DNA of 64,000 nucleotides from Candidatus Nanosynbacter sp. HMT-352 (GCF_022819345.1 NZ_CP089288.1:558001-622000); one strand, 5' to 3'. Shown: positions 1-9,531, counted from the first letter of the stretch. Notes: generated by a model not told the origin, from the sequence alone. Translations and numbers: made by a program.

Positions 1-43
1 TTAGCGCCCACATAGCTAAAGTATAACATAAGCATATACGTTT

Positions 44-736
44 CTATATGTATGGCGAATATTTTTTCAATTCATTTCGGTGCATTTTATAATGCGGGTC
101 AAATTTGGCAACTTCGTCCCAGAATTTCGTCGAGTGATTCATATGCCTGGTGTGACATAATTCGTGGATAATTACGTAATCAATCAGCTCAAATGGCAAA
201 TTCATCATTCCGATATTCAAGCTAATCGTCCCAGATGAAGAGCAACTTCCCCAGCGACTTGACGAGTGCGTGATTTTACTCCGAGCAAAAGAAAAGCCGT
301 GTTCTTCCGCTAAAAACGACAGTCGCCTTGGTAAATATGACTTGGCTTCTTTTCTGAGAGCTGCCAGAATTTTGCTGCGGATAAGTTGTTGGTTTGCGGC
401 CGATTCGACGGATTCCGCCTCGTTGATTTCTGCCAATATCTGCGTTCCGACGATTTTCGCGCTCGAAGGTTTCGTGGTCGTTTGTATTAATAAATGATGG
501 CTTTTGCCGATCTGCTGATTCTCCGTATAAGAAAGTTTTTCTCGGTATTGAGAAACTAATTCGCGGATTTGCTTTCGAGAGGTTTTAATCAATGCCTTTG
601 CAGCCAACAGCGGCGCATATGGCGGCATTGTAATTTGTATTCGTCCGTCTGGCGCAATTTTCAAACTAACAGTTTTCGCCAGGCTGCGTTTTTTAACGAC
701 AATTTCTCCGAATTCTTCGTCGGTAATAATTGTCAT
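44..736 (-). CDS. YgjP-like zinc metallopeptidase (DUF45 family)
   Basis: A 230-residue cytosolic protein with no signal peptide or membrane segment. The C-terminal half carries a gluzincin-type motif HELCH at residues 191-195, followed by H201 in an NHSTKFW context, which is the signature of the YgjP/DUF45 metal-dependent hydrolase family. H191 and H195 should bind zinc and E192 should act as general base. An RWGSC motif near residue 161 is also typical of this family. The gene starts 2 nt after the stop of the kinase-like gene upstream, so the two form an operon. The substrate is unknown. Confidence 0.85.
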   Translation of the reverse strand: MTIITDEEFGEIVVKKRSLAKTVSLKIAPDGRIQITMPPYAPLLAAKALIKTSRKQIRELVSQYREKLSYTENQQIGKSHHLLIQTTTKPSSAKIVGTQILAEINEAESVESAANQQLIRSKILAALRKEAKSYLPRRLSFLAEEHGFSFARSKITHSSSRWGSCSSSGTISLNIGMMNLPFELIDYVIIHELCHTRHMNHSTKFWDEVAKFDPHYKMHRNELKKYSPYI

Positions 737-738
737 GA

Positions 739-1281
739 CTAACCTATGCTAATGCGATTTCCGGCAATTGGGCGGCGTGGAGCTTCTGGGCGACTGGCGC
801 CGATCTGCTTAAGAACAGTGCGAGCTTGACTGCTTAAGGTGTGACGACCGCTAATCACGACGTAAGATTCGCTGCTGTGCGGCGCTGAGAATTGCTTTAG
901 TCGTCGTTCGAAAGATTCATCGTTTCCGCCGTAAGCCTTTATCCAGCGATGCTTGGCTGTGGCGGGATCGGTTTGCACCCAAACAAATAGGACTTTATAT
1001 CCATATTCCCTGGCAAGGCGATTGATGCGCATACGATTCGTGCGCTGATCTGTTGATCCGTCCAAAATGACAGTTTGCTTAGTCTTCAAAAATTCTTCCA
1101 AAAGCGATAATGTTGCGTCAGAAATGGTTTTTGTATTGTCCGTAAAAACTTCAAATTGTCGAGAACTTACCACTGGAGAATTGAAAATCTTCGCAAATTC
1201 TACAGCGAATTGTGTCTTCCCTGAACCTGGCGCACCAACCATGGCGATAATATGCGGAAGTGAAGGTGATAAAGGTTTCAT
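739..1281 (-). CDS. P-loop kinase-like AAA protein (polynucleotide kinase/zeta-toxin type fold)
   Basis: This 180-residue protein has a Walker A motif GAPGSGKT at residues 16-23 and an LDGST segment near residue 95 that fits the Walker B/lid region of small P-loop kinases. It resembles the AAA_33 group, which phosphorylates small molecules or nucleic acid ends; the substrate cannot be read from the sequence. A perfect -10 box (TATAAT, minus strand, 1290-1295) lies 8 nt before the ATG with no Shine-Dalgarno sequence, which suggests a leaderless or nearly leaderless mRNA. It is followed after 2 nt by the YgjP-like gene. Confidence 0.75.
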   Translation of the reverse strand: MKPLSPSLPHIIAMVGAPGSGKTQFAVEFAKIFNSPVVSSRQFEVFTDNTKTISDATLSLLEEFLKTKQTVILDGSTDQRTNRMRINRLAREYGYKVLFVWVQTDPATAKHRWIKAYGGNDESFERRLKQFSAPHSSESYVVISGRHTLSSQARTVLKQIGASRPEAPRRPIAGNRISIG

Positions 1282-1312
1282 ATTGAGAAATTATAGCAGA
1301 TTTTTGACTAAT

Positions 1313-1341
1313 AAAAAAGATTCTCTTTCAAGCGAGAATCT
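1313..1341 (-). terminator. Rho-independent terminator after tRNA-Trp
   Basis: Read on the minus strand, an 8-bp stem (AGATTCTC paired with GAGAATCT, loop of 8) is followed by a run of T. It directly follows the 3' end of the tRNA gene. Confidence 0.85.
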
Positions 1342-1418
1342 TGGCAGGAGTGGAGGGACTCGAACCCCCGACACCTGGTTTTGGAGACCAGTGCTCTAGC
1401 CACCTGAGCTACACTCCT
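1342..1418 (-). tRNA. tRNA-Trp (anticodon CCA)
   Basis: A full cloverleaf can be folded on the minus strand. The acceptor stem is AGGAGTG/CACTCCT, the D arm is GCTC..GAGC, and the anticodon stem CTGGT/ACCAG encloses the loop CTCCAAA with anticodon CCA. The T arm contains GTTCGAGTC. The discriminator base is G and the terminal CCA is encoded in the gene. trpS lies in the same window at 19789. Confidence 0.95.
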
Positions 1419-1546
1419 ATAGCAACCATTTTATCACGAATTAGCTTTGTCGCAAATGTTAAAATTGTGAAAAATAAAAAAACTCGTGAAAAAGATCCCA
1501 AAATCTCTTGAAAAAACATAAGCGTAGTTCTACAATTAACTCAGAG

Positions 1547-2749
1547 ATGAAAATTTTAATGCTTGGGTGGGAACTTCCTCCGCACAATAGTGGCGGACTT
1601 GGCGTTGCTTGCTATCAGATGTCGAAGGCGCTTGCTTCGGAGGGCGTTGATATCGACTTTATCATTCCCTACACCGCCGAGCATCCTGGAATTGACTATA
1701 TGAATATCTATTCAGCCACTCCTTTGCCGCCGAATTATCACGATTTGGGTGCATACAATAACGGTTCGGAGGAAGATCGTGAAAACGCCAAGGACGAGTA
1801 TGGTCTTTCGCCAATGCGTGCCGTACAGAGGCGTTACGGTAAATACGTTCGGAAGTTTGTGAAAAATCATCAGCCTGACGCGATTCACGCGCACGATTGG
1901 TTGACGATGGAAGCTGGAATAATTGCCAAAGAAATAACGGGCGCGCCGCTAATTGTGCACGTTCATGCGACGGAATTTGACCGTTCTGGCGAGCAGTCTG
2001 GGAATCCTCTAGTTCACGAGATTGAGCAACAAGGCTTGTTGATGGCTGATCGGATAATCGCCGTTAGTGAAATCACGAAGGAAATAATTGTTAAGAATTA
2101 TCACATTCCGCCAGAGAAAATTGAGGTGGTTTATAACGCGATTGATTTGGCTGATTTGCCGCCGCATGAATATGACGCCAGTACTTACAGGTATTTGGAG
2201 GAATTGAAGAAGGACGGCTATACGGTCGTTGGCGCGTTGACGCGACTCACGGTTCAGAAAGGTTTGACGTATTTTGTGCGGGCCGCAGCGAAGGCACTTG
2301 AAAAATATGAGAAAATCGTTTTTGTTCTATCTGGAAATGGCGAGCAAAGAGATGAGCTGATTGAACTGGCGGCAGATTTAGGGATTAGCGATAAGATGAT
2401 TTTTACGGGATTTGTGCGCGGAAAACAGTGGCGAGATATTTACTGTTTGATTGATGTTTTTGTGATGAGTTCGGTTTCTGAGCCATTTGGTTTGACTGCC
2501 TTGGAAGCGGCGCATCATGATACGGCGTTACTTATTAGTCATCAATCTGGCGTTGGCGAGGTTCTGAATAATATTATGCGGTTTGACTATTGGGATGTGA
2601 ATAAATTGGCGGATGAAATTGTTAATATCGCTGAATCACCTGCCTTACAGAAATCTTTGAAGAAAAACGTTAAGAATGAATACGCAAGAATTTCCTGGCA
2701 AGACGCCGCTAGAAAATGTCTGAAACTGTACAAAGGAGCGCTGGTATGA
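1547..2749 (+). CDS. GT4-type glycosyltransferase (glycogen/alpha-glucan synthase-like)
   Basis: The start is placed at the ATG at 1547 because a TACAAT -10 box lies at 1531-1536 and the family N-terminus (MKILMLGWELPP, then a GGLG loop) begins there; a TTG 39 nt upstream is the alternative. The protein has about 400 residues with two Rossmann-like halves. The N-terminal half has the GGLGVACYQ nucleotide-sugar loop and an HAHDW motif. The C-terminal half has the retaining GT motif EPFGLTALE (E-x7-E). Archaeal-type glucan synthases of this kind are often paired with GH57 enzymes, as here. The next gene overlaps by 4 nt (ATGA), indicating translational coupling. Probable role: elongating a storage alpha-glucan in the cytoplasm from nucleotide sugar; the exact donor is unknown. 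Confidence 0.85.
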   Translation: MKILMLGWELPPHNSGGLGVACYQMSKALASEGVDIDFIIPYTAEHPGIDYMNIYSATPLPPNYHDLGAYNNGSEEDRENAKDEYGLSPMRAVQRRYGKYVRKFVKNHQPDAIHAHDWLTMEAGIIAKEITGAPLIVHVHATEFDRSGEQSGNPLVHEIEQQGLLMADRIIAVSEITKEIIVKNYHIPPEKIEVVYNAIDLADLPPHEYDASTYRYLEELKKDGYTVVGALTRLTVQKGLTYFVRAAAKALEKYEKIVFVLSGNGEQRDELIELAADLGISDKMIFTGFVRGKQWRDIYCLIDVFVMSSVSEPFGLTALEAAHHDTALLISHQSGVGEVLNNIMRFDYWDVNKLADEIVNIAESPALQKSLKKNVKNEYARISWQDAARKCLKLYKGALV

Positions 2750-3948
2750 ATAAAAATAAAGGAATAGTTTTATATCTACATGTACACCAACCGTGGCGAA
2801 TACGCGAGTATAGTATATTTGACGTGGCTTGGAAGCATAATTATTTCTCTGGCGGTCAAAATCCAGATCAGGACAATCAAAAAATATTCCAAAAAGTTGC
2901 AGAAAAGTCGTATTTGCCGATGAATGCTTTGCTTGAAAAATTGTTAAAAAAATATCCTGATTTTAAGATCTCGCTGAGTTTTAGTGGAACGTTTTTAGAG
3001 CAAGCCGAAAGGTTTAATCCTGAGGTTTTGGAGAGTTTCAAGCGCCTAGTGAAAACTGGTCAAGTGGAAATCTTATCAAGTCCGTATCATCACAGTCTGG
3101 CGTTTTTCTATTCGCGCAAGGAGTTCGAGCGTCAAGTTGAACTTCACCGCTGGAAGATTCGCGAGATTTTTGGTGCAGAAACGCGAGTTTTGGCAAATAC
3201 AGAATTGGCATATAGCGACGACTTGGCGAAATGGGCTGAGCAGGACGGCTTTAAGGGCGTGTTGGCTGAGGGCTGGGATCCGATTCTAAATTGGCGCAGT
3301 CCGAATTATGTATATCGCCCAAGAGGCACGAAGAAAATTGGATTGTTGCTTAAGAATTATCGATTGAGTGATGATTTAGCGTTTAGGTTCAGTGATCGAA
3401 AATGGAACGAATGGCCGCTGACCGCGGATAAGTTTAATACTTGGGTGGAAGATTCTGTTCGTTACGCGCCACTGCTTAACCTGTTTATGGACTATGAAAC
3501 TTTCGGCGAACATCAATGGGCGGAATCTGGGATTTTCGGCTTCTTTGAGGAATTTGTTGATAAATGGCTGAGCGTTAGTGGCAATACTTTCTATACCGTT
3601 AGCGAGGCGCTGGACGCGAATGCGCCTGCTGGTGAAATAAGTATGCCGTCGCCTGTAACGTGGGCGGACGCCGAGCGGGATTTGACGGCTTGGAACGGAA
3701 ACAACCTGCAGAAAGAAGCTTTGCGATATGTCTATGAGCTTGAAGATGAGGTCTTGAACAGTAAAGACGAAGGTCTAATTAGCGATTGGCGAAAATTGCA
3801 AACTTCAGACCACTTCTATTACATGGGAACGAAGAATTTTGCTGACGGCGACGTCCATGCTTATTTTAGCCCGTATGATTTGCCGTACGACGCTTTTCTT
3901 TACTATATGAATACCATTCGTGATATGAAATCTCGATTGAGGAAATAG
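2746..3948 (+). CDS. Glycoside hydrolase family 57 alpha-amylase/glucanotransferase
   Basis: Translation is set to the ATG at 2746, which has an AAAGGAG ribosome site about 10 nt upstream and overlaps the stop of the GT4 gene (ATGA). The 400-residue protein shows the five GH57 conserved regions: HVHQPW (12-17), GQVEI (105-109), ANTELAY with the likely nucleophile E153, MDYETFGEH with the likely acid D249, and VSEALD later. No signal peptide is seen, so it probably acts on intracellular alpha-glucan. Together with the GT4 gene and the branching enzyme at 49190 it forms a glycogen-like pathway. Amylase versus 4-alpha-glucanotransferase activity cannot be decided from sequence alone. Confidence 0.9.
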   Translation: MNKNKGIVLYLHVHQPWRIREYSIFDVAWKHNYFSGGQNPDQDNQKIFQKVAEKSYLPMNALLEKLLKKYPDFKISLSFSGTFLEQAERFNPEVLESFKRLVKTGQVEILSSPYHHSLAFFYSRKEFERQVELHRWKIREIFGAETRVLANTELAYSDDLAKWAEQDGFKGVLAEGWDPILNWRSPNYVYRPRGTKKIGLLLKNYRLSDDLAFRFSDRKWNEWPLTADKFNTWVEDSVRYAPLLNLFMDYETFGEHQWAESGIFGFFEEFVDKWLSVSGNTFYTVSEALDANAPAGEISMPSPVTWADAERDLTAWNGNNLQKEALRYVYELEDEVLNSKDEGLISDWRKLQTSDHFYYMGTKNFADGDVHAYFSPYDLPYDAFLYYMNTIRDMKSRLRK

Positions 3949-3969
3949 CCAAATATCCTTGCCAAATAA

Positions 3970-3996
3970 AAACTCCCTCTGAATGCGAGGGAGTTT
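3970..3996. terminator. Bidirectional terminator between GH57 gene and rpmG
   Basis: A 10-bp perfect stem (AAACTCCCTC with GAGGGAGTTT, 7-nt loop) lies between convergent genes and has A/T runs on both sides, so it can serve both strands. Confidence 0.8.
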
Positions 3997-4014
3997 CTGT
4001 ATAATTCTGTTAAA

Positions 4015-4233
4015 TTAGCTTTTACGAGCTTTAACTTCGTTACGACCAAGGTTTTTCTTAGTCTCGGTGTAAGTAGCGTGTTGCTTTGCAATTGGGTCGT
4101 ACTTACGTAGTGTCAATTTACCCTGACCTTTTGTGGTGCGGTTCTGGGTGTTAACAGTAGTATAGTAAGTTCGGTGGTTGCTCAAGTTACTCACCAAACC
4201 AATCAGCTTTCGTTTCGTATTCTTCTTTGCCAT
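4015..4233 (-). CDS. rpmG: 50S ribosomal protein bL33
   Basis: A 72-residue basic protein with the bL33 core (RTYYTTVN, then KLTLRKYDPIAKQHATYTETK). It lacks the CxxC zinc pairs found in some L33 forms. It is longer than the usual 50-55 residues, with a short basic C-terminal tail. An AAAGAG ribosome site precedes the ATG and a TATAAT -10 box lies at 4271-4276 (minus strand), so it appears to be transcribed alone. Confidence 0.92.
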   Translation of the reverse strand: MAKKNTKRKLIGLVSNLSNHRTYYTTVNTQNRTTKGQGKLTLRKYDPIAKQHATYTETKKNLGRNEVKARKS

Positions 4234-4362
4234 CTCTTTACTCGTTAGATTTTATAAAACGTCTTGGCTAATTATAGCATGGGTGAAGTGAAAATGCTAG
4301 TACCATATCAGATTTTACTAATTTTTATGCTTACTTCGCCGATCGATAAGACGCGCCGGACT

Positions 4363-5487
4363 CTAATCTTTCTTTTCCAAGTATAAATATTTATTCAGCC
4401 ATTCATCCGTCGGTTCAAGGTGTTTGTCGTCAATCTTTTTGAGCGGCATATTTTTTGCCATATCATCTGCAATTTCCAATATTACGTCCTTGAGTTCAAT
4501 ATTATCTTTGTAATAATCCGGTATGTTTTTATAACCAACCCTCGCTCCAACAATATTTCCAGTTATTGCCGCCGTTGAGTCCGAATCTCCGTCGTGATTT
4601 GCCGCCGCGATGATCGCCTCCTCGAAATCATCTTGGTACTTGATCGAGCAATAAATAGCAATCGCAACCGACTCTTCGGCGACCCAACCCTCTCCGAGTT
4701 GATAAAGAGCTTCTTGATCTTCAACGTCAGATTTGGCTAAGCGAACGGCGTTGTTAAACAGTTTGGTTAGCTCGGCTTTTTCGCTATCACAACCAATCTC
4801 AAAAGGATCTTGATCTCCATAAACTTTCTCGGTAGTCCAGTCATTCATTTTCTGGATTGCGATTTGCACGGCTTCTTCTATCGATTTTCCGTCCAGCGCG
4901 TAATAAATTATATATCCCAGCGCGTATGCGGAAAGAATTGCCAGAGGATGTCCGTGAGTCAGCGCGCAAGATTTGGCAGAAATTTCACCAACAACGTCTT
5001 CTTTGCAATACAGGGCAATTGGCGCAATTCGCATAACTCCACCGCAGCCTTTACTGCCATTGAGACCGCCTTCTAATGTTCCCATCTCTCCTGAGGAAAG
5101 TGAATCAAGGCACGTCATTCCTGGACTTCGCACGGCGTTTAATTCTGGAATATTTTTTATCCAAGCTACTGGTGTGTGCTCGACCTGTCCAGCTTTTTGT
5201 TGCGTATCAAGCCAATCCAAATATGCCAAATATATCGCCTCTGATGGAAGTAGCGCTATGCCACGCGTTTGTAGGCGCGTAGATCGCCATAAAAGTCCGC
5301 AAGCTGTAAATAGCGTCATCTGCGTATCGTCCGAAATCACACCAATTCCATCCGTGAATCGAGTCGTTGATCTCGGCACTATGTCGCGCTCAAACTCTAT
5401 TTGATAGCCAAGCGCATCACCAATTGCCCCGCCCAACATTGACCCGCGCACTTTATCAACCCTCTGCTCTATCGATTGTTTCGTCAT
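4363..5487 (-). CDS. ADP-ribosylglycohydrolase family protein
   Basis: The 374-residue protein has the DraG/ARH fold signatures: GAIGDALGYQIEFE near residue 18, SDDTQMTLF near 52 (first metal-binding cluster), and HDGDSDSTAAITGN in the C-terminal part (second metal cluster). These acidic residues normally hold two Mg ions that remove ADP-ribose from proteins or small molecules. A strong AGGAGGG ribosome site precedes the ATG and a TATAAT box lies further upstream. It is divergent from the defence operon, with only about 110 bp between them. The substrate is unknown; reversal of protein ADP-ribosylation or ADP-ribose salvage are both possible. Confidence 0.9.
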   Translation of the reverse strand: MTKQSIEQRVDKVRGSMLGGAIGDALGYQIEFERDIVPRSTTRFTDGIGVISDDTQMTLFTACGLLWRSTRLQTRGIALLPSEAIYLAYLDWLDTQQKAGQVEHTPVAWIKNIPELNAVRSPGMTCLDSLSSGEMGTLEGGLNGSKGCGGVMRIAPIALYCKEDVVGEISAKSCALTHGHPLAILSAYALGYIIYYALDGKSIEEAVQIAIQKMNDWTTEKVYGDQDPFEIGCDSEKAELTKLFNNAVRLAKSDVEDQEALYQLGEGWVAEESVAIAIYCSIKYQDDFEEAIIAAANHDGDSDSTAAITGNIVGARVGYKNIPDYYKDNIELKDVILEIADDMAKNMPLKKIDDKHLEPTDEWLNKYLYLEKKD

Positions 5488-5549
5488 AACACCCTCCTAA
5501 CCTTGTTAAGATTATATCATTAGCCAAACTTTTGGTGGTCGTTTTATAG

Positions 5550-5599
5550 TATAATTAAGATAAGGATAGCTTGTAATTTAACCGTGGAGAAAAACTCAA
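5550..5599 (+). promoter_or_regulatory. Promoter/leader element A of the defence operon
   Basis: The segment contains TATAATTA (5550-5557), three bases, TAAGGATA (5561-5568), 12 bases, ACCGTGGAG (5581-5589) and the ATG 10 nt later. The same ordered blocks recur at 9532-9577 in front of the methylase gene. TATAAT is a good -10 box and GTGGAG can act as a ribosome site. The TAAGGATA block has no assigned role and may be an operator or part of a leader RNA. Confidence 0.6.
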
Positions 5600-8500
5600 A
5601 TGGGTCTATTTAACAAAGAGTCTTCAGAGACACCAAAGGCGCCAGAATTTTTAGACAACGTCAATAGAAAAGTAATTGATGATTTAAAAACGACAATTAA
5701 AAAAGGTAGTAAGGTTTCTATAGCAGCAGCTTCTTTCTCTATTTATGCATTTGAAGCCTTAAAGAAAGAATTAAACTCTGTCGATGAATTTCATTTTCTT
5801 TTTACGGGAGAAACATTTACAAAAGAAAAAGCTCCAAAAGAAGCTCGCGAGTTTTATATCCCAAGACTCAATCGCGAGCGCTCTCTTTATGGCACCAACT
5901 TTGAAGTTCGACTTCGAAACGAACTTAATCAACAAGCAATAGCTAAGGAGTGTGCGGATTGGATTCGTAAGAAAGCGCATTTTCGCTCAAATATTTCCAA
6001 TGAAATGATGTCTCCATTTATGAATATAGAAAGTCCTGAGGGAGATGCTACTTATAGTCCGTTTGCAAACTTCACTACTGCCGAACTAGGTGAAGATCGA
6101 GGCAATAACGCATATTCTACGATAATTAAAGTTCATGCTCCGTTGACAGAACAGTACATTAACACTTTCAATGAAGTGTGGAATGATGAAGATCGCCTGG
6201 CTGACGTAACTGATGCCGTGCTTGAAAATATTACGGCAGCTTACAAAGAAAATTCGCCAGAGTTTATTTATTTTATTGCGCTTTATAATATTTTTAGTGA
6301 ATTCCTTGAAGACATCGATGACGCCTCGCTTCCTAATGAAGCTGTTGGCTTCAAGCAATCTAAGGTCTGGAATATGCTTTACAATTTCCAGCGTGACGCC
6401 GTAGTTGGATGCATTACAAAACTTAATCGTTATGGTGGATGTATACTTGCCGATTCCGTGGGTCTTGGTAAAACGTTCTCTGCGCTAGGTGTTATTAAAT
6501 ATTTTGAATCCAGAAACCAGCGAGTTCTTGTTCTTTGTCCGAAGCGTTTAAGTGACAACTGGAATACTTTTAAGGGCAATTATAAGAATAATCCTTTGGC
6601 TGATGACCGCTTGAATTACGATGTTCTTTATCATACGGATCTTGGTCGTGAGCGTGGCACTTCTAATGGAATCGATCTAAGTCTCATCAATTGGGGCAAT
6701 TATGACTTGGTGGTTATTGATGAGTCGCACAACTTCCGTAATGGCGAACATAGTACTCGTAAAAGTGATAAAAATTACGAGAATCGCTACCGTAAACTTA
6801 TTCGAAAAATCATTAAGGCTGGAGTGAACACGAAGGTTTTGATGTTGTCTGCTACTCCGGTGAATATAGATTTTACCGACCTTAAGAACCAGCTGATGAT
6901 TGCGAGCGGCGGTAATGAATATGAACTTTCTGGCAAGCTTAAAGTCGGGGGTTCACTCGAGAAAATATTCCGTGATGCAAATAACGCCTTCAAATCTTGG
7001 TCTGAGCTTGATCCAGAGAATCGCACGACCGAGAAACTTCTGGAGATGCTTAGCTTTGACTTTTTTGATCTGCTTGATAGTGTTACGATTGCTCGTTCCA
7101 GAAAGCATATCGAAAAATATTATAATGAAACAAACCTCGGTAAGTTCCCTGAAAGACTCGCGCCGAAAAGTTATCGCCCTAACCTAACCGACCTCGAGGA
7201 CATAGACTTTAACACGCTGTTTGAATATATTGATAAACTGAATCTCCAGATTTATACTCCGCTCAAATTTGTGCACAAATCAAAATTAGCAAAATACGTT
7301 GACTTGAATTCATCCCAGGGTAAGTCGTGGGAGAACCGTGAAGCTGGTCGAAACATTCTTATGATAACTAACCTCTTGAAGCGTGCGGAAAGTTCGGTGT
7401 ATGCGTTCCGTGAAACGGTTGAGCGCCTTGATAATCTCATAGCTGACACAATGGACAATATAGACCGATTCGAGCAAGGTCGTACGACAAAATTCAACTT
7501 TGGTAATGTCATGGAGCAAATTAACGAGATTGACGAGGATGACAATGACTCAGATTATACAGTTGGTAAAGACCTGAGGATTGAACTTGGTGATATGGAT
7601 CGCATTTCTTGGCGCCAAAAACTCTCTGATGATCACGAAGTATTGTCCGAACTTATCGAAAAAATCCGTCTCATTACTCCAGATCACGACCTTAAGCTGC
7701 GTGAGCTTGAAAAAGTTATTAAAGAAAAGCTTGAAAATCCGATTAACGGCGATAATAAGAAAATTGTTATCTTTACGGCGTTTGCTGATACAGCGGATTA
7801 TTTATATGGTGAAATATCAGGCGCCATTAAAGATAAGTTTGGCTTAAATACTGGGGTTATTACTGGCAGTAGGAATCCAGAAACCAATTGTGCGGGAGTG
7901 GCAAAAGATTTTAATAGCATCCTAACCTGCTTTAGTCCGAAGTCGAAGAATCGAGACGCGTTTGGGGCTGCTCTCGCTGATAAGGATATTGACATTCTCA
8001 TTGCCACTGACTGTATTTCAGAAGGTCAAAACTTGCAGGATTGCGACTATTTAATTAACTACGACATCCACTGGAACCCAGTTCGTATTATTCAGCGTTT
8101 TGGTCGTGTTGATCGAATCGGGTCGGATAATAAACAGATTCAGTTGGTGAACTTTTGGCCAAATGTCGACCTCGACGAATACATAAACCTTAGAGCACGC
8201 GTGGAAAATCGCACAAAACTTATTTCTATCACTGGCGCTGGCGGCGATGTGCTTGAAAATACAGATCCAGAACTTGAATACAGGAAGGAGCAGCTTGAGC
8301 GACTTCAGAAAGAAGTAGTTGACCTCGAAGAGATGAATAGCGGTGTTTCAATTATGGATCTTGGACTTAATGAATTCCATATGGATTTACAAGAACTCCA
8401 TAAGAAATACGGTGACGCGGATCATATACCATTTGGCATTAGCGCAACTGCTGGCGCTATTAAAGATGAGGCTCCAGCTGGCGTAATTTATATTCTTAAA

Positions 8501-8875
8501 AATATCAATTCTGGAGTAAACATTGATAAGCAGAACCGCCTACATCCGTTTTACCTTGTTTATATTAAAGATGATGGCGAAGTATTCGTAGATCATCTCA
8601 ACCCGAAGTCTCTTCTTGATAAAATGCGTTTACTTTGTAAAGAAAAAGACACTCCAAGTCGTGAATTGGTAGCAAAATTCAACCTTGAGACCGAAAACGG
8701 TAAGAAAATGGATGTATATTCGAAGCTACTTTCTGACGCAATTCATAGCATCGTAACGATTAAGGACGAGAAAGATGTCGCAAGTTTATTCAAAGCCGGC
8801 GGCACTACTGCCCTAACTAATAAAATATCCGGACTTGATGACTTTGAGTTAATTAACTTTTTAGTGGTTAAATAA
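5600..8875 (+). CDS. SNF2-family helicase with N-terminal phospholipase D-like domain
   Basis: The 1091-residue protein begins with a PLD-like region (about residues 25-135; KVSIAAASFSIYAFEAL and a later AKECADWIRKKAHFRSN stretch). It continues with a superfamily 2 helicase: Walker A ADSVGLGKT (about 284-292), DESH box (about 374), SATPVN motif III (about 417) and motif VI RFGRVDRIG (about 833). SNF2-type helicases with PLD domains occur in bacterial defence loci, where they are thought to translocate on or remodel invading DNA. The stop overlaps the start of the DUF4391 gene (TAATG), and methylase and restriction genes follow. Nuclease activity of the PLD part is not proven, because a clear HKD motif is not visible. 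Confidence 0.85.
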   Translation: MGLFNKESSETPKAPEFLDNVNRKVIDDLKTTIKKGSKVSIAAASFSIYAFEALKKELNSVDEFHFLFTGETFTKEKAPKEAREFYIPRLNRERSLYGTNFEVRLRNELNQQAIAKECADWIRKKAHFRSNISNEMMSPFMNIESPEGDATYSPFANFTTAELGEDRGNNAYSTIIKVHAPLTEQYINTFNEVWNDEDRLADVTDAVLENITAAYKENSPEFIYFIALYNIFSEFLEDIDDASLPNEAVGFKQSKVWNMLYNFQRDAVVGCITKLNRYGGCILADSVGLGKTFSALGVIKYFESRNQRVLVLCPKRLSDNWNTFKGNYKNNPLADDRLNYDVLYHTDLGRERGTSNGIDLSLINWGNYDLVVIDESHNFRNGEHSTRKSDKNYENRYRKLIRKIIKAGVNTKVLMLSATPVNIDFTDLKNQLMIASGGNEYELSGKLKVGGSLEKIFRDANNAFKSWSELDPENRTTEKLLEMLSFDFFDLLDSVTIARSRKHIEKYYNETNLGKFPERLAPKSYRPNLTDLEDIDFNTLFEYIDKLNLQIYTPLKFVHKSKLAKYVDLNSSQGKSWENREAGRNILMITNLLKRAESSVYAFRETVERLDNLIADTMDNIDRFEQGRTTKFNFGNVMEQINEIDEDDNDSDYTVGKDLRIELGDMDRISWRQKLSDDHEVLSELIEKIRLITPDHDLKLRELEKVIKEKLENPINGDNKKIVIFTAFADTADYLYGEISGAIKDKFGLNTGVITGSRNPETNCAGVAKDFNSILTCFSPKSKNRDAFGAALADKDIDILIATDCISEGQNLQDCDYLINYDIHWNPVRIIQRFGRVDRIGSDNKQIQLVNFWPNVDLDEYINLRARVENRTKLISITGAGGDVLENTDPELEYRKEQLERLQKEVVDLEEMNSGVSIMDLGLNEFHMDLQELHKKYGDADHIPFGISATAGAIKDEAPAGVIYILKNINSGVNIDKQNRLHPFYLVYIKDDGEVFVDHLNPKSLLDKMRLLCKEKDTPSRELVAKFNLETENGKKMDVYSKLLSDAIHSIVTIKDEKDVASLFKAGGTTALTNKISGLDDFELINFLVVK

Positions 8876-9531
8876 TGATAACGTTTCCAGAACGCGCAAA
8901 GGTCGGTAAAATTGTCGCCAAAGAATACTTTTATAAGAATATTGACGCTGCCACGAAAAACCTCTTTCAGAGCGAAATTGCTCGAATAATTTGGGAATAT
9001 AAACTTGCGCCCAACACAATTAACCTCCCAGTAAAAAAGTGGGCAGAAATCGAAGTTTTTCGTATAGTGCTTAAAAATGGTGAAATTCCAGAAAAAGTTT
9101 TGAGAACTATTGATTCAGTAATTCCATATCCGATTCTTTTCATTATAGAAAAAGGTTCAATTAAAAAAGCCGCCATTTGCTACAAAGAGCAAAGTCAAAA
9201 AAATGAGAACGTTGTTAAGGTGGATACTTACTTTTACACGAAGTGGAATGACGAGAAGCTTCAGGGCATTAAAATTGATGGACTTAATATAGATGCAGTT
9301 TTTAGCAACTTTGTGCGTCAAATTGCCGGAGATAAACTTACTACAACAAATAAAAATAACAAGGAAAAATTCCCGAATTCCATTAAAGAAGATATTGAGA
9401 CTCTGAAAGAACGTGAAAGGATTATGAAACAAATAGCGGCGTTGGACCGAAAGATTAAGATGGAGCCATCTCTTGGTAAGAAGCAGTCGCTAGCAGAAGA
9501 GCGTTACAGATTAAAACAACAGCTTTTGTGA
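8875..9531 (+). CDS. DUF4391 domain protein of the defence operon
   Basis: A 218-residue protein recognised as DUF4391 by its N-terminal FPERAKVGKI block, the LAPNTINLPV segment near residue 45 and the IPYPILFIIE segment near residue 83. The last 50 residues are charged and predicted to be coiled coil. The function is unknown. From memory, the family commonly sits between SNF2-type helicases and type III-like methylase/restriction genes, exactly as here. Its start overlaps the helicase stop by one base, so the two are translationally coupled. The -10 box for the methylase gene begins right at its stop codon. Confidence 0.8.
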   Translation: MITFPERAKVGKIVAKEYFYKNIDAATKNLFQSEIARIIWEYKLAPNTINLPVKKWAEIEVFRIVLKNGEIPEKVLRTIDSVIPYPILFIIEKGSIKKAAICYKEQSQKNENVVKVDTYFYTKWNDEKLQGIKIDGLNIDAVFSNFVRQIAGDKLTTTNKNNKEKFPNSIKEDIETLKERERIMKQIAALDRKIKMEPSLGKKQSLAEERYRLKQQLL

